From contig CAYZGK010000013.1 of assembly GCA_964478025.1 (NCBI GenBank), forward strand, positions 1 to 49,296: 49,296 nucleotides of DNA, in the 5' to 3' direction. Below the pieces are notes generated by a model. It searched no databases. It saw nothing but the letters and a program-made list of their open reading frames with translations, and was not told the DNA's origin. Origin of the DNA: UBA3700 sp964478025 (GTDB lineage: Bacteria; Bacillota; Clostridia; Christensenellales; UBA3700). Positions within the stretch are counted from its first letter, which is position 1. Each line of letters opens with the position of its first letter. Shown here piece after piece: positions 8,622 to 16,380 of this stretch. Position numbers and translations under genes: made by a program.

Positions 8622-10863
8622 CCATATATTAAAATACTCATATTTAATAGAAGATTCTCATAAAGGATGGGAAGAAGAAGCGTTGCCAATTGGCAATGGA
8701 TGTCTTGGCGCAAAGATTTTTGGTGGAGTTGAAAAAGAGAGAATTCAACTTAATGAAAAAACTTTATGGAAAGGTGGCCCAAGTGTAAGTAGGCCTGATT
8801 ATAAAGGCGGCAATGATGGAACTCCAGAGACATTAAAGAAAATTCAAAAAGCACTTGAAAACAAAGATAATAAAACAGTAAATATTTTAAAGAAAAAACT
8901 TATAGGAATTAAAGATGGGTATGGATGCTTTTTAGATTTTGCTAATTTGTATTTAGAATTTTCTAATAAAGAATATAAAAATTATTTAAGACAGCTTAAT
9001 ATAGATAATGGAATTTTGAATGTTTCATATGAACAAAATGGAAGTAAGATAGATAGAGAGTATTTTGCATCATATAAAGATAATGTAATAGTTGTTAGTT
9101 TAAATTCTACAAACAAAGATTTATCTTTTAAATTAGATCTAGAATTATCTCAAGAAGGCAATGTTGAATATAAAGGTAGCGAAATTGTAGCTACAGGAAA
9201 AGTTTTAGATAACGATATGCAATTTGCATTGAAAATCCTTATAAGAACAGATGGAGATATAAAAGAAAATTATATAGAAAATGCCACCTTTGCAAAGTTA
9301 TATATTTTTATGGCTACAAACTATAAGGATAGCTATCCTACATATAGAGGAGAAGACGCTTTAGTTAAACTTAATAAAATAGTTGATGTATTTTGTAAGA
9401 ATGAGGATAAAGTAAAACAAAGACATTTAGAAGATTTTAATAATATTATATGTAGAGAAAAATTATCTTTAACAAATAAAGAAATAGAAAAAGATACAAA
9501 TGTTTTACTCGATGGCTATAGAAATAACTCATTAAGTTTAGATGAAAAAGCTCAAGTTGAAGAACTTTTATATGTTTATGGTAAGTATTTAATTTTATCT
9601 TCATCAAGACAAGGTTCACTTCCTGCTAACCTTCAAGGTGTATGGAATGATTCAAATAACCCTGCTTGGGGATCAGATTACCATTTTAATATTAATCTTC
9701 AAATGTGTTATTGGCATGTAATGCAAACAAATATGAAAGAGGCTTTTATTCCTCTTATAGATTACATCTATAATTTAATGGAGCCAGGAAAGGTTACAGC
9801 AAAGATTTATCATGATATAGATGATGGATGGGTTGCACATAATCAAAATACTCCTTTTGGTTGGACGTGCCCTGGATGGGATTTTGATTGGGGGTGGTCT
9901 CCTGCTTCATCGTCTTGGATTTTATCTAATTTATATGAATATTTTGAATATACACAAGATTTAGAAATGTTAAAAGAAAAAATATATCCAGCAATGCTTG
10001 GAAATGTTAAATTCTGGCAAAAAAATTTGTTGTATCTAAAGGAGCAAGATAGATTTGTTTCCTCTCCTAGTTATTCGCCTGAGCATGGACCAGTTACTGT
10101 TGGTAATACTTTTGAACAAGAAATTATTTATAACTTATTTAAAAAGACAATTACAGCAGCAAAACTTTTAAATGAAGATGATAACCTAATTAATGAACTT
10201 ATTTATATAAAGGATAGATTAAAACCATTATCTATTGGAAAATGGGGTCAAATTAAAGAATGGACAGAAGAGGATGATTGGTACAAAATTGCTTTGTTTA
10301 GAAAGTTAAAGTATGCAATGCATAAAGTTCAAAAGAACCATAGACATGCATCGCACTTGCTTGGTGTATATCCTTTCTATGACATAAATGAACAAACTCC
10401 AAACTTGTTTAAAGCTGCAAAAGTATCACTTTTGGATAGAGGTAAAGACGGCAATAATAATCCTGGGTGGAGTAAAGCAAATAAAGCTTGTATTTATGCA
10501 AGATTAAAGGAAAAAGAAAACGCTTCTGAAATTGTAGAAAAATTAATAAAGTTTAATATATACAATAACCTTTGGGATTTTCATCCACCATATCAAATGG
10601 ATGGTAATTGTGGATATGTTGCAGCTGTTAACGAAATGTTAGTTTATGATGATGGAAATATGGTTGAACTTTTGCCAGCTTGTAAGTGGAGAAGTGGAGA
10701 TATAAACGGAATGTCACTAAAGGGTAATATGACTATAAACTTTACTTGGGAGAACTTTAAAGTTAAAAAAGTTTTAATTAACTCTAATGTAGATAAAAAC
10801 ATTAATATAAAAGTTAATGGTAAAAACATAAATATTCAAACTAATAAAGAAATTAATTTATAA
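8614..10863 (+). CDS. Family GH95 alpha-L-fucosidase (or related alpha-L-galactosidase)
   Basis: 749 aa, normal for GH95. Family members remove alpha-1,2-linked L-fucose, an inverting reaction; some remove L-galactose. Seen: N-terminal beta domain start with EALPIGNGCLGAKIFGG and ERIQLNEKTLWKGGPS, then the (alpha/alpha)6 barrel with SSSRQGSLPANLQGVWND, DYHFNINLQMCYW (region of the catalytic Asn residues), NHRHASHLLGVYP and MDGNCGYVAAVNEML (the acidic catalytic region). There is no signal peptide, so it is probably cytosolic and works with the overlapping GH20 gene on imported fucosylated, GlcNAc-containing glycans such as mucin or milk oligosaccharides. The exact linkage is inferred from the family. 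Confidence 0.88.
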   Translation: MNNHILKYSYLIEDSHKGWEEEALPIGNGCLGAKIFGGVEKERIQLNEKTLWKGGPSVSRPDYKGGNDGTPETLKKIQKALENKDNKTVNILKKKLIGIKDGYGCFLDFANLYLEFSNKEYKNYLRQLNIDNGILNVSYEQNGSKIDREYFASYKDNVIVVSLNSTNKDLSFKLDLELSQEGNVEYKGSEIVATGKVLDNDMQFALKILIRTDGDIKENYIENATFAKLYIFMATNYKDSYPTYRGEDALVKLNKIVDVFCKNEDKVKQRHLEDFNNIICREKLSLTNKEIEKDTNVLLDGYRNNSLSLDEKAQVEELLYVYGKYLILSSSRQGSLPANLQGVWNDSNNPAWGSDYHFNINLQMCYWHVMQTNMKEAFIPLIDYIYNLMEPGKVTAKIYHDIDDGWVAHNQNTPFGWTCPGWDFDWGWSPASSSWILSNLYEYFEYTQDLEMLKEKIYPAMLGNVKFWQKNLLYLKEQDRFVSSPSYSPEHGPVTVGNTFEQEIIYNLFKKTITAAKLLNEDDNLINELIYIKDRLKPLSIGKWGQIKEWTEEDDWYKIALFRKLKYAMHKVQKNHRHASHLLGVYPFYDINEQTPNLFKAAKVSLLDRGKDGNNNPGWSKANKACIYARLKEKENASEIVEKLIKFNIYNNLWDFHPPYQMDGNCGYVAAVNEMLVYDDGNMVELLPACKWRSGDINGMSLKGNMTINFTWENFKVKKVLINSNVDKNINIKVNGKNINIQTNKEINL

Positions 10864-10959
10864 AACCTAAATATTGTTTTGACATAGTTCCAAAAGTATT
10901 AATAAAAGCATTTATAATTAATGGGGATTTTATTAGCAAAATACGTGGGTTTAAAAGAT

Positions 10960-11011
10960 TGTCCCCCAAAATGTCCCCCAAAATGTCCCTCAAAAAAATA
11001 ACAATGTCCCT
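10960..11011. repeat. 12-bp tandem repeat TGTCCCCCAAAA, three copies plus one displaced
   Basis: Copies at 10960-10971, 10972-10983 and 10984-10995 (third has one change, CCCTC), with a fourth partial TGTCCCT at 11005-11011. They lie in the 176-bp gap between the GH95 and azlD stop codons, the only G/C runs in an otherwise A/T-only stretch. No hairpin or promoter is evident around them. Function unknown. Confidence 0.75.
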
Positions 11012-11039
11012 AAAAATTAAATAAATATAAAAAAGGTGT

Positions 11040-11351
11040 TTATAGAATGTAGCCAAAACCAAAAACAACGCACACACAAACTATAGCAACTATAGTAAGA
11101 TTAACTTTAAAGTATGAAAGAATAAGTGCTACTCCTGTTCCAATAAGTGCTGTCCATATGCTTCCTGTAGAATAGAAAATAGCAGGGAAAGTTAGAGCAG
11201 TTATAACAGCATAAGGAATATAGAAAAGGATAGATTTTATATACTTATTTGTTATTTGTTTTTTCATGAAAACAAGAGGTATCATTCTAGGAAGATACGT
11301 AACTAGAGCCATTATTAATATAGCGATAATCTTATAAGTTGTTTCGCTCAT
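11040..11351 (-). CDS. azlD: AzlD-type branched-chain amino acid transport subunit
   Basis: 103 aa with about four hydrophobic segments and the typical motif TYLPRMIPLVF after the first helix. AzlD is the small partner of AzlC; together they are thought to export branched-chain amino acids or their analogues (known from Bacillus azlCD and Corynebacterium BrnFE). The start overlaps the azlC end by 20 bp, so translation is coupled. It is the last gene of a two-gene minus-strand operon. Confidence 0.9.
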   Translation of the reverse strand: MSETTYKIIAILIMALVTYLPRMIPLVFMKKQITNKYIKSILFYIPYAVITALTFPAIFYSTGSIWTALIGTGVALILSYFKVNLTIVAIVCVCVVFGFGYIL

Positions 11352-12084
11352 TTACTTCCTCCTGTTTTGTGTCATCCTTTTCGTTTTCGTCTTTTATAGG
11401 GAATATAAAAGCACATATAATTGAAGCTACAATTCCTACAATTATTACTCTAAAGCCTGTTGAAATTTTATTTAATCCTGGACAGTAATAGAACAAGCAT
11501 GAAAGAGCTGTGGATATAACTACGCAAACTAGAATTGCCTTGTTAGATCTAGCGGGTGGAATAACAAGTGCTATAAACATACAATATATAGCAATACCTA
11601 AAGCAACTTGAATTTTTTCAGGTAAAATATTATTAACTAAAGCTCCTAAAAATGTTCCCAAAGACCAAAGAATATATGGCACTGTTGCTGTTCCTAAGAA
11701 ATATTTGCCAGTTACTTTTTTGCCGTTAAGCGCACAAAGTGCAAAAACCTCATCAGTTATAAAGAAACTATAAATTAGTCTTTTCCATGTAGGAAGAGAT
11801 GATTCAAATTGTTGAGATAAAGAAAGCGACATTACTGCATATCTTAAATTAATAATTAAAACAGTTGTTGCAATTTCAAATAAAGGAGCAGATATTGCTA
11901 TTAAACCAATTCCAGCAACCTCTCCTGTTGATGTAAAGTTGGATAAAGAAATACAAAGTGCCATCCAAGCTGACAAGTTGTTTTGTACCGCATAGATGCC
12001 TACTGTAAAGGAAACAGCAAGATATGCAATTCCTATTGGAAGTCCGTCTTTGACTCCTTGTATATATGTAAATTTCTTTTCCAT
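11332..12084 (-). CDS. azlC: AzlC-type branched-chain amino acid permease
   Basis: 250 aa integral membrane protein. It begins with GVKDGLPIGIAYLAVSFTVGI and contains FTSTGEVAG, INLRYAVMSLSLSQ and FFITDEVFAL, all standard for AzlC. The lysine-rich and acidic tail is cytoplasmic in character. It pairs with overlapping azlD. No Shine-Dalgarno is visible ahead of the ATG: a minus-strand TATAAT (12092-12097) ends only 7 bp upstream of the start codon, so the transcript could be leaderless. Confidence 0.9.
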   Translation of the reverse strand: MEKKFTYIQGVKDGLPIGIAYLAVSFTVGIYAVQNNLSAWMALCISLSNFTSTGEVAGIGLIAISAPLFEIATTVLIINLRYAVMSLSLSQQFESSLPTWKRLIYSFFITDEVFALCALNGKKVTGKYFLGTATVPYILWSLGTFLGALVNNILPEKIQVALGIAIYCMFIALVIPPARSNKAILVCVVISTALSCLFYYCPGLNKISTGFRVIIVGIVASIICAFIFPIKDENEKDDTKQEEVNERNNL

Positions 12085-12114
12085 AGCACATATTATAGTA
12101 TTTAATAATTTAAT

Positions 12115-12142
12115 TTGCTATAAAAACTTTATAGTGTATAAT
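12115..12142 (+). promoter_or_regulatory. Promoter for the ArsP_2-type permease
   Basis: TTGCTA (12115-12120), 16 bp, TATAAT (12137-12142), 25 bp ahead of the start at 12167. It faces the azlC start across an 82-bp divergent gap. The -10 is consensus, the -35 is moderate. Confidence 0.5.
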
Positions 12143-12166
12143 AGATTTACTTTTTTAAGGATAAAA

Positions 12167-13105
12167 ATGAAGGAAATATTAGATGTTTTATTAGATGCAC
12201 TTATTGATACGGCAAAACTATTGCCAGTGCTTTTAGTTGTCTATTATTTAATAGAATATTTAGAATATAAGAAAATTTTAAAGACCAATAATTCTAAACT
12301 TTTAAATGGAAAATATTCACCAGTATTTGGTTCTTTAATAGGTTGTATACCTCAATGTGGATTCTCTGTAGTATCTACAGATATGTTTTCAAATGGTCAA
12401 TTGTCTATAGGAGCATTAATTGCAGTATATATAGCAACATCAGATGAAGCACTTCCTATGATGATTGCAAATCCATCAACTATGCTTGATTTAGTTTTAC
12501 TTCTTGCAGTTAAAATTGTTTGGGGAATAATTGTTGGTTATAGTGCCATGCTACTATATTCAAAAATTTTTAAGAAAAAAGAATCTATAAGTAATAATGT
12601 AGAAGAATCTCCAAAATATATTGAGGTAAATGGTGAACTTATAAATGTTGAAGGTTTAGAGGTAGATATGTCCCATGCTTGTACTTGCGAGTATTGTTCA
12701 AGCGGTAAAAAGTTTAAATGGTATGGACCAATATTAAAATCTTTAAAGATAGCTTTATATATTCTTGTTATAAATATAATTTTAGGTTTAATTGTATATT
12801 GGATAGGGGAAGATAATATTTCTAAATTTTTATCTTCAAGCTATCACTTCCAACCAATATTTGCAATTATAGTTGGTTTAATTCCAAATTGTGCTTCATC
12901 GATTTTATTAACACAATTATACATAAACGGAAGCATTAGTTTTGGATCAATAGTTGCAGGTTTATCTGTAAATGCTGGTCTTGGTATAGTTGTCTTAATT
13001 AAACAAAATAAAAATATTAAGGAAAATATATTTATTTTAGGAGTTCTTATAGTTTCTGCTTTAATTATTGGTTATGCATTACATTATATTCCAATAAATA
13101 TTTAA
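12167..13105 (+). CDS. ArsP_2-family permease (putative manganese or heavy-metal exporter)
   Basis: 312 aa from the ATG at 12167, which has TTAAGGA upstream; the frame is open further back to 11996 but that part is antisense to azlC. About eight to ten hydrophobic segments are arranged as two related halves, each with a glycine-proline-cysteine motif (GCIPQCGFS near residue 60 and GLIPNCASS near 245). A central cytosolic loop carries CTCEYCSSGKK, a likely metal-binding cysteine cluster. This layout matches the family annotated as putative manganese transporter or arsenic efflux (DUF2899/ArsP_2). The ion is inferred, not shown. It is monocistronic, divergent from azlC. Confidence 0.75.
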   Translation: MKEILDVLLDALIDTAKLLPVLLVVYYLIEYLEYKKILKTNNSKLLNGKYSPVFGSLIGCIPQCGFSVVSTDMFSNGQLSIGALIAVYIATSDEALPMMIANPSTMLDLVLLLAVKIVWGIIVGYSAMLLYSKIFKKKESISNNVEESPKYIEVNGELINVEGLEVDMSHACTCEYCSSGKKFKWYGPILKSLKIALYILVINIILGLIVYWIGEDNISKFLSSSYHFQPIFAIIVGLIPNCASSILLTQLYINGSISFGSIVAGLSVNAGLGIVVLIKQNKNIKENIFILGVLIVSALIIGYALHYIPINI

Positions 13106-13164
13106 TTAAGTTATAATTTTTATAAGTAAAAATAATAAATTTCAGTATTTTATACGAGGTACTA

Positions 13165-13638
13165 ATGTATTACGATAATCAAGAAATAAAACCATTTATA
13201 GGTATAGGAGATATTAAAATAGGTGAGACTTATGAAAATATAGTTTCTATATTAAAATCGCATAAAATAATATACAGTATGGGGATAGATCCAAACAAAG
13301 GATGCACTCCACAGGTTGAATGGAAAACAATATATATAAAAAATTATATGAATTTAGTATTTGCTGAAGATGTTTTATTTCAAATCAATTTTGATATAGA
13401 TTTTAAAGGGAGCTTAAACAATGGAATTAAAATCAATACAAAAATGACAGAAGCTCTAAAAATAGATAAAACTCTTGAATATGATGATTGGAATGAATTA
13501 TGGCAATCAGAAGAAGGATATTGGTTGTTAGATACCGTAGAATCGGGTAAAGTTTATATGTTTTCTATAGGGATTAAAGAAATGTTTAATGATGACGAGT
13601 TTTACTCATATGAATGGTTAAAAAAATATAAAAAATGA
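13165..13638 (+). CDS. Small protein of unknown function, immunity-like
   Basis: 157 aa, soluble and acidic, no signal peptide or known motif. It starts MYYDNQEIKPFIGIGDIKIG, where a GIGDIKIGETYENI opening followed by alternating beta-type segments recalls small immunity or phage-type proteins, but I do not recognise a specific family. A weak ribosome site (GAGG at 13155) precedes the ATG. It stands 59 bp after the metal permease and 12 bp before a pair of long direct repeats, so it may be a leftover of a cassette. Confidence 0.6.
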   Translation: MYYDNQEIKPFIGIGDIKIGETYENIVSILKSHKIIYSMGIDPNKGCTPQVEWKTIYIKNYMNLVFAEDVLFQINFDIDFKGSLNNGIKINTKMTEALKIDKTLEYDDWNELWQSEEGYWLLDTVESGKVYMFSIGIKEMFNDDEFYSYEWLKKYKK

Positions 13639-13649
13639 CAAATAAGATA

Positions 13650-13729
13650 AAAACTGCTCAGTCAAAAGGCAAAATATTGCTCAGTTTAAATGGGAAAAAC
13701 TGCTCAGTCAAAAGGCAAAATATTGCTCA
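13650..13729. repeat. Two perfect 34-bp direct repeats
   Basis: Identical 34-bp units at 13650-13683 and 13696-13729 (46-bp period), each starting AAAACTGCTCAGTC and ending ATATTGCTCA. The 6-mer TGCTCA occurs four times, twice per unit, in phase. They lie in the 238-bp gap between two small orphan genes. The layout of repeated end-like sequences resembles multiple terminal repeats of some insertion sequences (for example the IS21 type), but no transposase is present. Confidence 0.85.
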
Positions 13730-13876
13730 CTTTAGTTTGAATGTTTCTAAAAATAGTTAATAAATTAACAATGTATATTAAAAAAAGTCTTGATTTTTAG
13801 GGACTTTTAAGTGTGTATTACTTAGTAATAATAAAAGAAAATTTAATACAAGTGAAAAAAAGAATAAAGGGGAAAT

Positions 13877-14188
13877 ATGAAGTGTTTAAATTGTGGAAAA
13901 GAAAAGATTTTTAAGATTGAGAATCATACACAAGGTTGGTTTTGCTTAAGTTGTGATGATGCCATAGAAACCTCATATTTTAAAGATATTGAAATCGATG
14001 CTAATGAGTATAGTGTTTACTTGTTAGTTAATAATAATGTTGAAATAGAAAAAAACAAAATTGCTTTAAAAGTTTCAAATTTTGGTTATGTAAAATCAAA
14101 TGAATTATTAAAAAGTCGAGGTTTTATATTTTCTAGGTTAACAAGAGAAATATATGAGAAAATTGATATTTTAAGAAAAGCAAATTAA
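13877..14188 (+). CDS. Small zinc-ribbon protein, immunity-like
   Basis: 103 aa. The N-terminus has two CxxC pairs, CLNCGKE (residues 3-6) and CLSCDDA (about 23-26), separated by a NHTQGWF segment, making a zinc ribbon. The rest reads like a small alpha/beta domain (KIALKVSNFGYVKSNELLKS, similar in pattern to the ribosomal L7/L12 C-terminal fold). This combination is seen in immunity proteins accompanying polymorphic toxins, but no toxin is adjacent. GGGGAAAT precedes the ATG. The assignment is inference; the zinc ribbon is visible. Confidence 0.6.
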   Translation: MKCLNCGKEKIFKIENHTQGWFCLSCDDAIETSYFKDIEIDANEYSVYLLVNNNVEIEKNKIALKVSNFGYVKSNELLKSRGFIFSRLTREIYEKIDILRKAN

Positions 14189-14247
14189 AGTTTTATACTA
14201 TCCCAAACTTTAATTATTAAATTTTACAAAGAACATAAGATAATTGT

Positions 14248-14277
14248 TTGACTAGATATGTTTTTTCAAGATAAAAT
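14248..14277 (+). promoter_or_regulatory. Promoter of the xpt / nucleoside transporter operon
   Basis: TTGACT (14248-14253), 18 bp, TAAAAT (14272-14277). The predicted transcription start, about 14284, is just ahead of the purine riboswitch aptamer. Confidence 0.6.
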
Positions 14278-14301
14278 ATAGACAATATAAATACATAAAT
14301 A

Positions 14302-14447
14302 AATTGCCAATATAAGTTTTAGGAAAATGGGCTAAAGCGTTTCTACCTCGACACCTTATCGAGACTATTGGGAAATATAGAAGAAGTCTAACTAGTGGCT
14401 TTTATTATTGGCAATTCAGGAAAATTTAAATCCTGAATTTTTTATTT
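14302..14447 (+). promoter_or_regulatory. Purine riboswitch (guanine class) with transcription-terminating platform
   Basis: Aptamer 14307-14371: P1 CCAATA (14307-14312) with TATTGG (14366-14371); P2 TTTAG/CTAAA enclosing a loop with ATGG; the highly conserved J2/3 segment GTTTCTACC (14339-14347); P3 TCGA/TCGA enclosing CACCTTA; and J3/1 GAC (14363-14365). The GAC cytosine is the guanine/hypoxanthine specificity position (adenine switches have GAT). The 11 bases 14302-14312, which include the P1 5' strand, are perfectly complementary to 14406-14416, and that segment overlaps the first arm of the terminator 14413-14439. Ligand binding should lock P1 and free the terminator (an OFF switch); without ligand the 11-bp antiterminator forms. 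Confidence 0.9.
14413..14447 (+). terminator. Riboswitch-controlled intrinsic terminator
   Basis: Arms AATTCAGGA (14413-14421) and TCCTGAATT (14431-14439), a 9-nt loop, then a T-rich tail to 14447. Its first four bases are shared with the antiterminator strand of the purine riboswitch. Confidence 0.88.
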
Positions 14448-14464
14448 ATAAAGGAAGCGTTGGT

Positions 14465-15049
14465 TTGAAGGCACTAGAAGAAAAAATCAAGAAAGATGGT
14501 ATTGTTATTGGAACTGATATACTAAAAGTTGACAGTTTTTTAAATCACAAAATTGATGTAGCACTTGCTCAAGAAATGGGTAAAGCCTTTTATGAAAAAT
14601 TCAAAAATAAAGGAATTAATAAAATCTTAACAGTTGAAAGTTCAGGAATTGGTCTTTCATGTATTGCTGCTCAATACTTTAATAATGCAGAAGTAGTTTT
14701 TGCTAAAAAAAATAAAGCAAAAACTCAAGATGATTCAGTTTATGAAGCTGAAGTGTATTCTTATACTCGTGGCGTTGTAAATCAAATTAGAATAGCAAAG
14801 AAATATTTAGATTCAAATGATACAGTTTTAATATTAGATGATTTTATGGCTAAAGGTGGAGCTGCAAATGGTCTTATCTCTATCGCTGAACAAGCAGGAG
14901 CTAAGGTTGCCGGTATTGCTATTTGTATAGAAAAAGGTTTCCAAGGCGGCGGAGATAAGTTAAGAGCTCAAGGTTATGATCTTTGTTCTCTTGCTATAGT
15001 TGATTCAATGGACGAAAAAACAGGTATTGTTTTTAGAAAACAAAATTAG
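14465..15049 (+). CDS. xpt: Xanthine phosphoribosyltransferase
   Basis: 194 aa from a TTG start at 14465, with AAAGGA about 10 bp upstream. An apparent upstream extension to 14408 would translate the terminator hairpin and is rejected; from the TTG the sequence reads KALEEKIKKDG and lines up with known Xpt N-termini. The enzyme converts xanthine with PRPP to XMP in purine salvage. Motifs: LKVDSFLNHKID, VESSGIGLSCIAA, and the PRPP-binding loop VLILDDFMAKGGAANGL. It is controlled by the guanine riboswitch directly upstream and is followed after 44 bp, with no terminator, by the nucleoside transporter genes. Confidence 0.93.
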   Translation: MKALEEKIKKDGIVIGTDILKVDSFLNHKIDVALAQEMGKAFYEKFKNKGINKILTVESSGIGLSCIAAQYFNNAEVVFAKKNKAKTQDDSVYEAEVYSYTRGVVNQIRIAKKYLDSNDTVLILDDFMAKGGAANGLISIAEQAGAKVAGIAICIEKGFQGGGDKLRAQGYDLCSLAIVDSMDEKTGIVFRKQN

Positions 15050-15093
15050 CAAAAAAAATAACCCTTATATATAGGGAAATGGAGGATTTACAT

Positions 15094-16320
15094 ATGAAAA
15101 ATTTAAAGAAAATTTTAGCTATCGTTGTAGTTGTAGCTATTGTTGCTTCTTTAACTGCAGCTTTTGTTGGCTGCTCAGAGGAGAAAAAGACTAATAGTAT
15201 TACAATTGGTCTTATCACATTACATGATAGTTCATCAACATACGATAAAAACTTTATCGATGCTATGGATGTAGCTAAGAAAAACTTAGAGACTGCTGGC
15301 TATTCTGTAAAAGTAATCACTAAAACTGGTATTGGTGAAAATGATGATTGTTACGCTGCCGCTGCTGATTTAGTAGAACAAGGCTGTGATATGATTATGG
15401 CTGATTCTTTTGGTCATGAAGATTATATAATCAAGGCTGCAAAAGAGTTCACAAATGTTACATTCTGTCATGCTACAGGAACAAAAGCTCATACAGAAAA
15501 ATTATCTAACTATCATAATGCATTTGCATCTATCTATGAGGGAAGATATTTGGCTGGTGTAGCTGCAGGTTTAAAATTACTTGCAATGTATGATACAGAT
15601 AATGATGGAGCTATTACAGATGAAGAAGCTACAGTAGGATATGTTGGAGCTTATACTTATGCTGAAGTTATTTCTGGTTATACTGCTTGGTATTTAGGTG
15701 TTAAATCAGTTGTTCCAAATGTATCAATGAAAGTTCAATTCACTGGTTCTTGGTATAGTGTTACTGACGAAAAAGAAGCTGCTAACACATTAATTACAAA
15801 AGGTTGTAAGTTAATTTCACAACATGCTGACTCTATGGGAGCCCCAACTGCTTGTAAAGAAGCAAATATTCCTAATGTTACATACAATGTAGCTACAGAA
15901 AGTGATTGTGCAGGTTCTTATATTATTGCTTCAAGAATTAACTGGGCTCCATATTATGAATATGTTGCTAAGGCTATTTTAAAGGGCGAAACAATTGCAA
16001 CAGATTGGGTAGGAACGATTTCTACAGGTTCTGTTGAAATTCTTGAAATTGGTTCCGCAGCAGCTGCTGGAACAAGTGATAAGTTAGAAGAAGTTAAAGC
16101 TAAATTAATAAGTGGAGAATTAAAAGTATTTGATACAAATAACTTCACAGTAAAAGGAGCTAAAGTTACAACTTATATGGCTGATGTAGATACAGATGAT
16201 GCTTATACACCAGACCATGAAGCTTGTGTAAATGGTGAAATCAAGGAATCTTCATTTAGAAGTGCACCATACTTTGCTTTACAAATTGATGGAATTACTT
16301 TATTAAATTCTAAAGGTTAA
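15094..16320 (+). CDS. BMP-family nucleoside-binding lipoprotein
   Basis: 408 aa from the ATG at 15094, which has GGAGG 8 bp upstream (an in-frame ATG at 15079 lies before that site). Residues 1-24 form a lipoprotein signal peptide ending in a lipobox FVGC, so the protein is anchored outside the membrane through its cysteine. The rest is a periplasmic-binding fold of the BmpA/PnrA/Med group (TIGLITLHDSSSTYDKNF, then GSWYSVTDEKEAANTLITKG and QHADSMGAPTACKEA), known to bind purine nucleosides. It feeds the ABC genes downstream; the guanine riboswitch supports a purine nucleoside as substrate. Confidence 0.88.
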   Translation: MKNLKKILAIVVVVAIVASLTAAFVGCSEEKKTNSITIGLITLHDSSSTYDKNFIDAMDVAKKNLETAGYSVKVITKTGIGENDDCYAAAADLVEQGCDMIMADSFGHEDYIIKAAKEFTNVTFCHATGTKAHTEKLSNYHNAFASIYEGRYLAGVAAGLKLLAMYDTDNDGAITDEEATVGYVGAYTYAEVISGYTAWYLGVKSVVPNVSMKVQFTGSWYSVTDEKEAANTLITKGCKLISQHADSMGAPTACKEANIPNVTYNVATESDCAGSYIIASRINWAPYYEYVAKAILKGETIATDWVGTISTGSVEILEIGSAAAAGTSDKLEEVKAKLISGELKVFDTNNFTVKGAKVTTYMADVDTDDAYTPDHEACVNGEIKESSFRSAPYFALQIDGITLLNSKG

Positions 16321-16335
16321 TACAATTTAAAACTT

Positions 16336-16363
16336 ATATAGCGGGGAATTTTCCCCGCTATAT
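16336..16363 (+). terminator. Intercistronic hairpin between binding protein and ABC ATPase
   Basis: Perfect arms 16336-16348 and 16351-16363 (ATATAGCGGGGAA and its complement), followed by only a short T-poor tail. It likely acts as a partial terminator or 3' mRNA stabiliser, so that the binding protein is made in excess over the membrane components, a common arrangement in ABC importer operons. Confidence 0.7.
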
Positions 16364-16380
16364 TTATAAAAGGATTTGTT

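Noticed and set aside
11996..12166. Upstream extension of the ArsP_2-type permease
   Set aside because: It is antisense to azlC and crosses both promoters; the ATG at 12167 has a ribosome site and gives a normal membrane N-terminus.
13650..13729. CRISPR-like array
   Set aside because: Only two units with a 12-bp interval and no cas genes; the other repeat arrays (12 bp, 33 bp) also lack spacer structure.
14408..14464. N-terminal extension of xpt from an apparent TTG at 14408
   Set aside because: It would translate the riboswitch terminator hairpin and adds residues absent from Xpt; the TTG at 14465 has a proper ribosome site and gives the family N-terminus.
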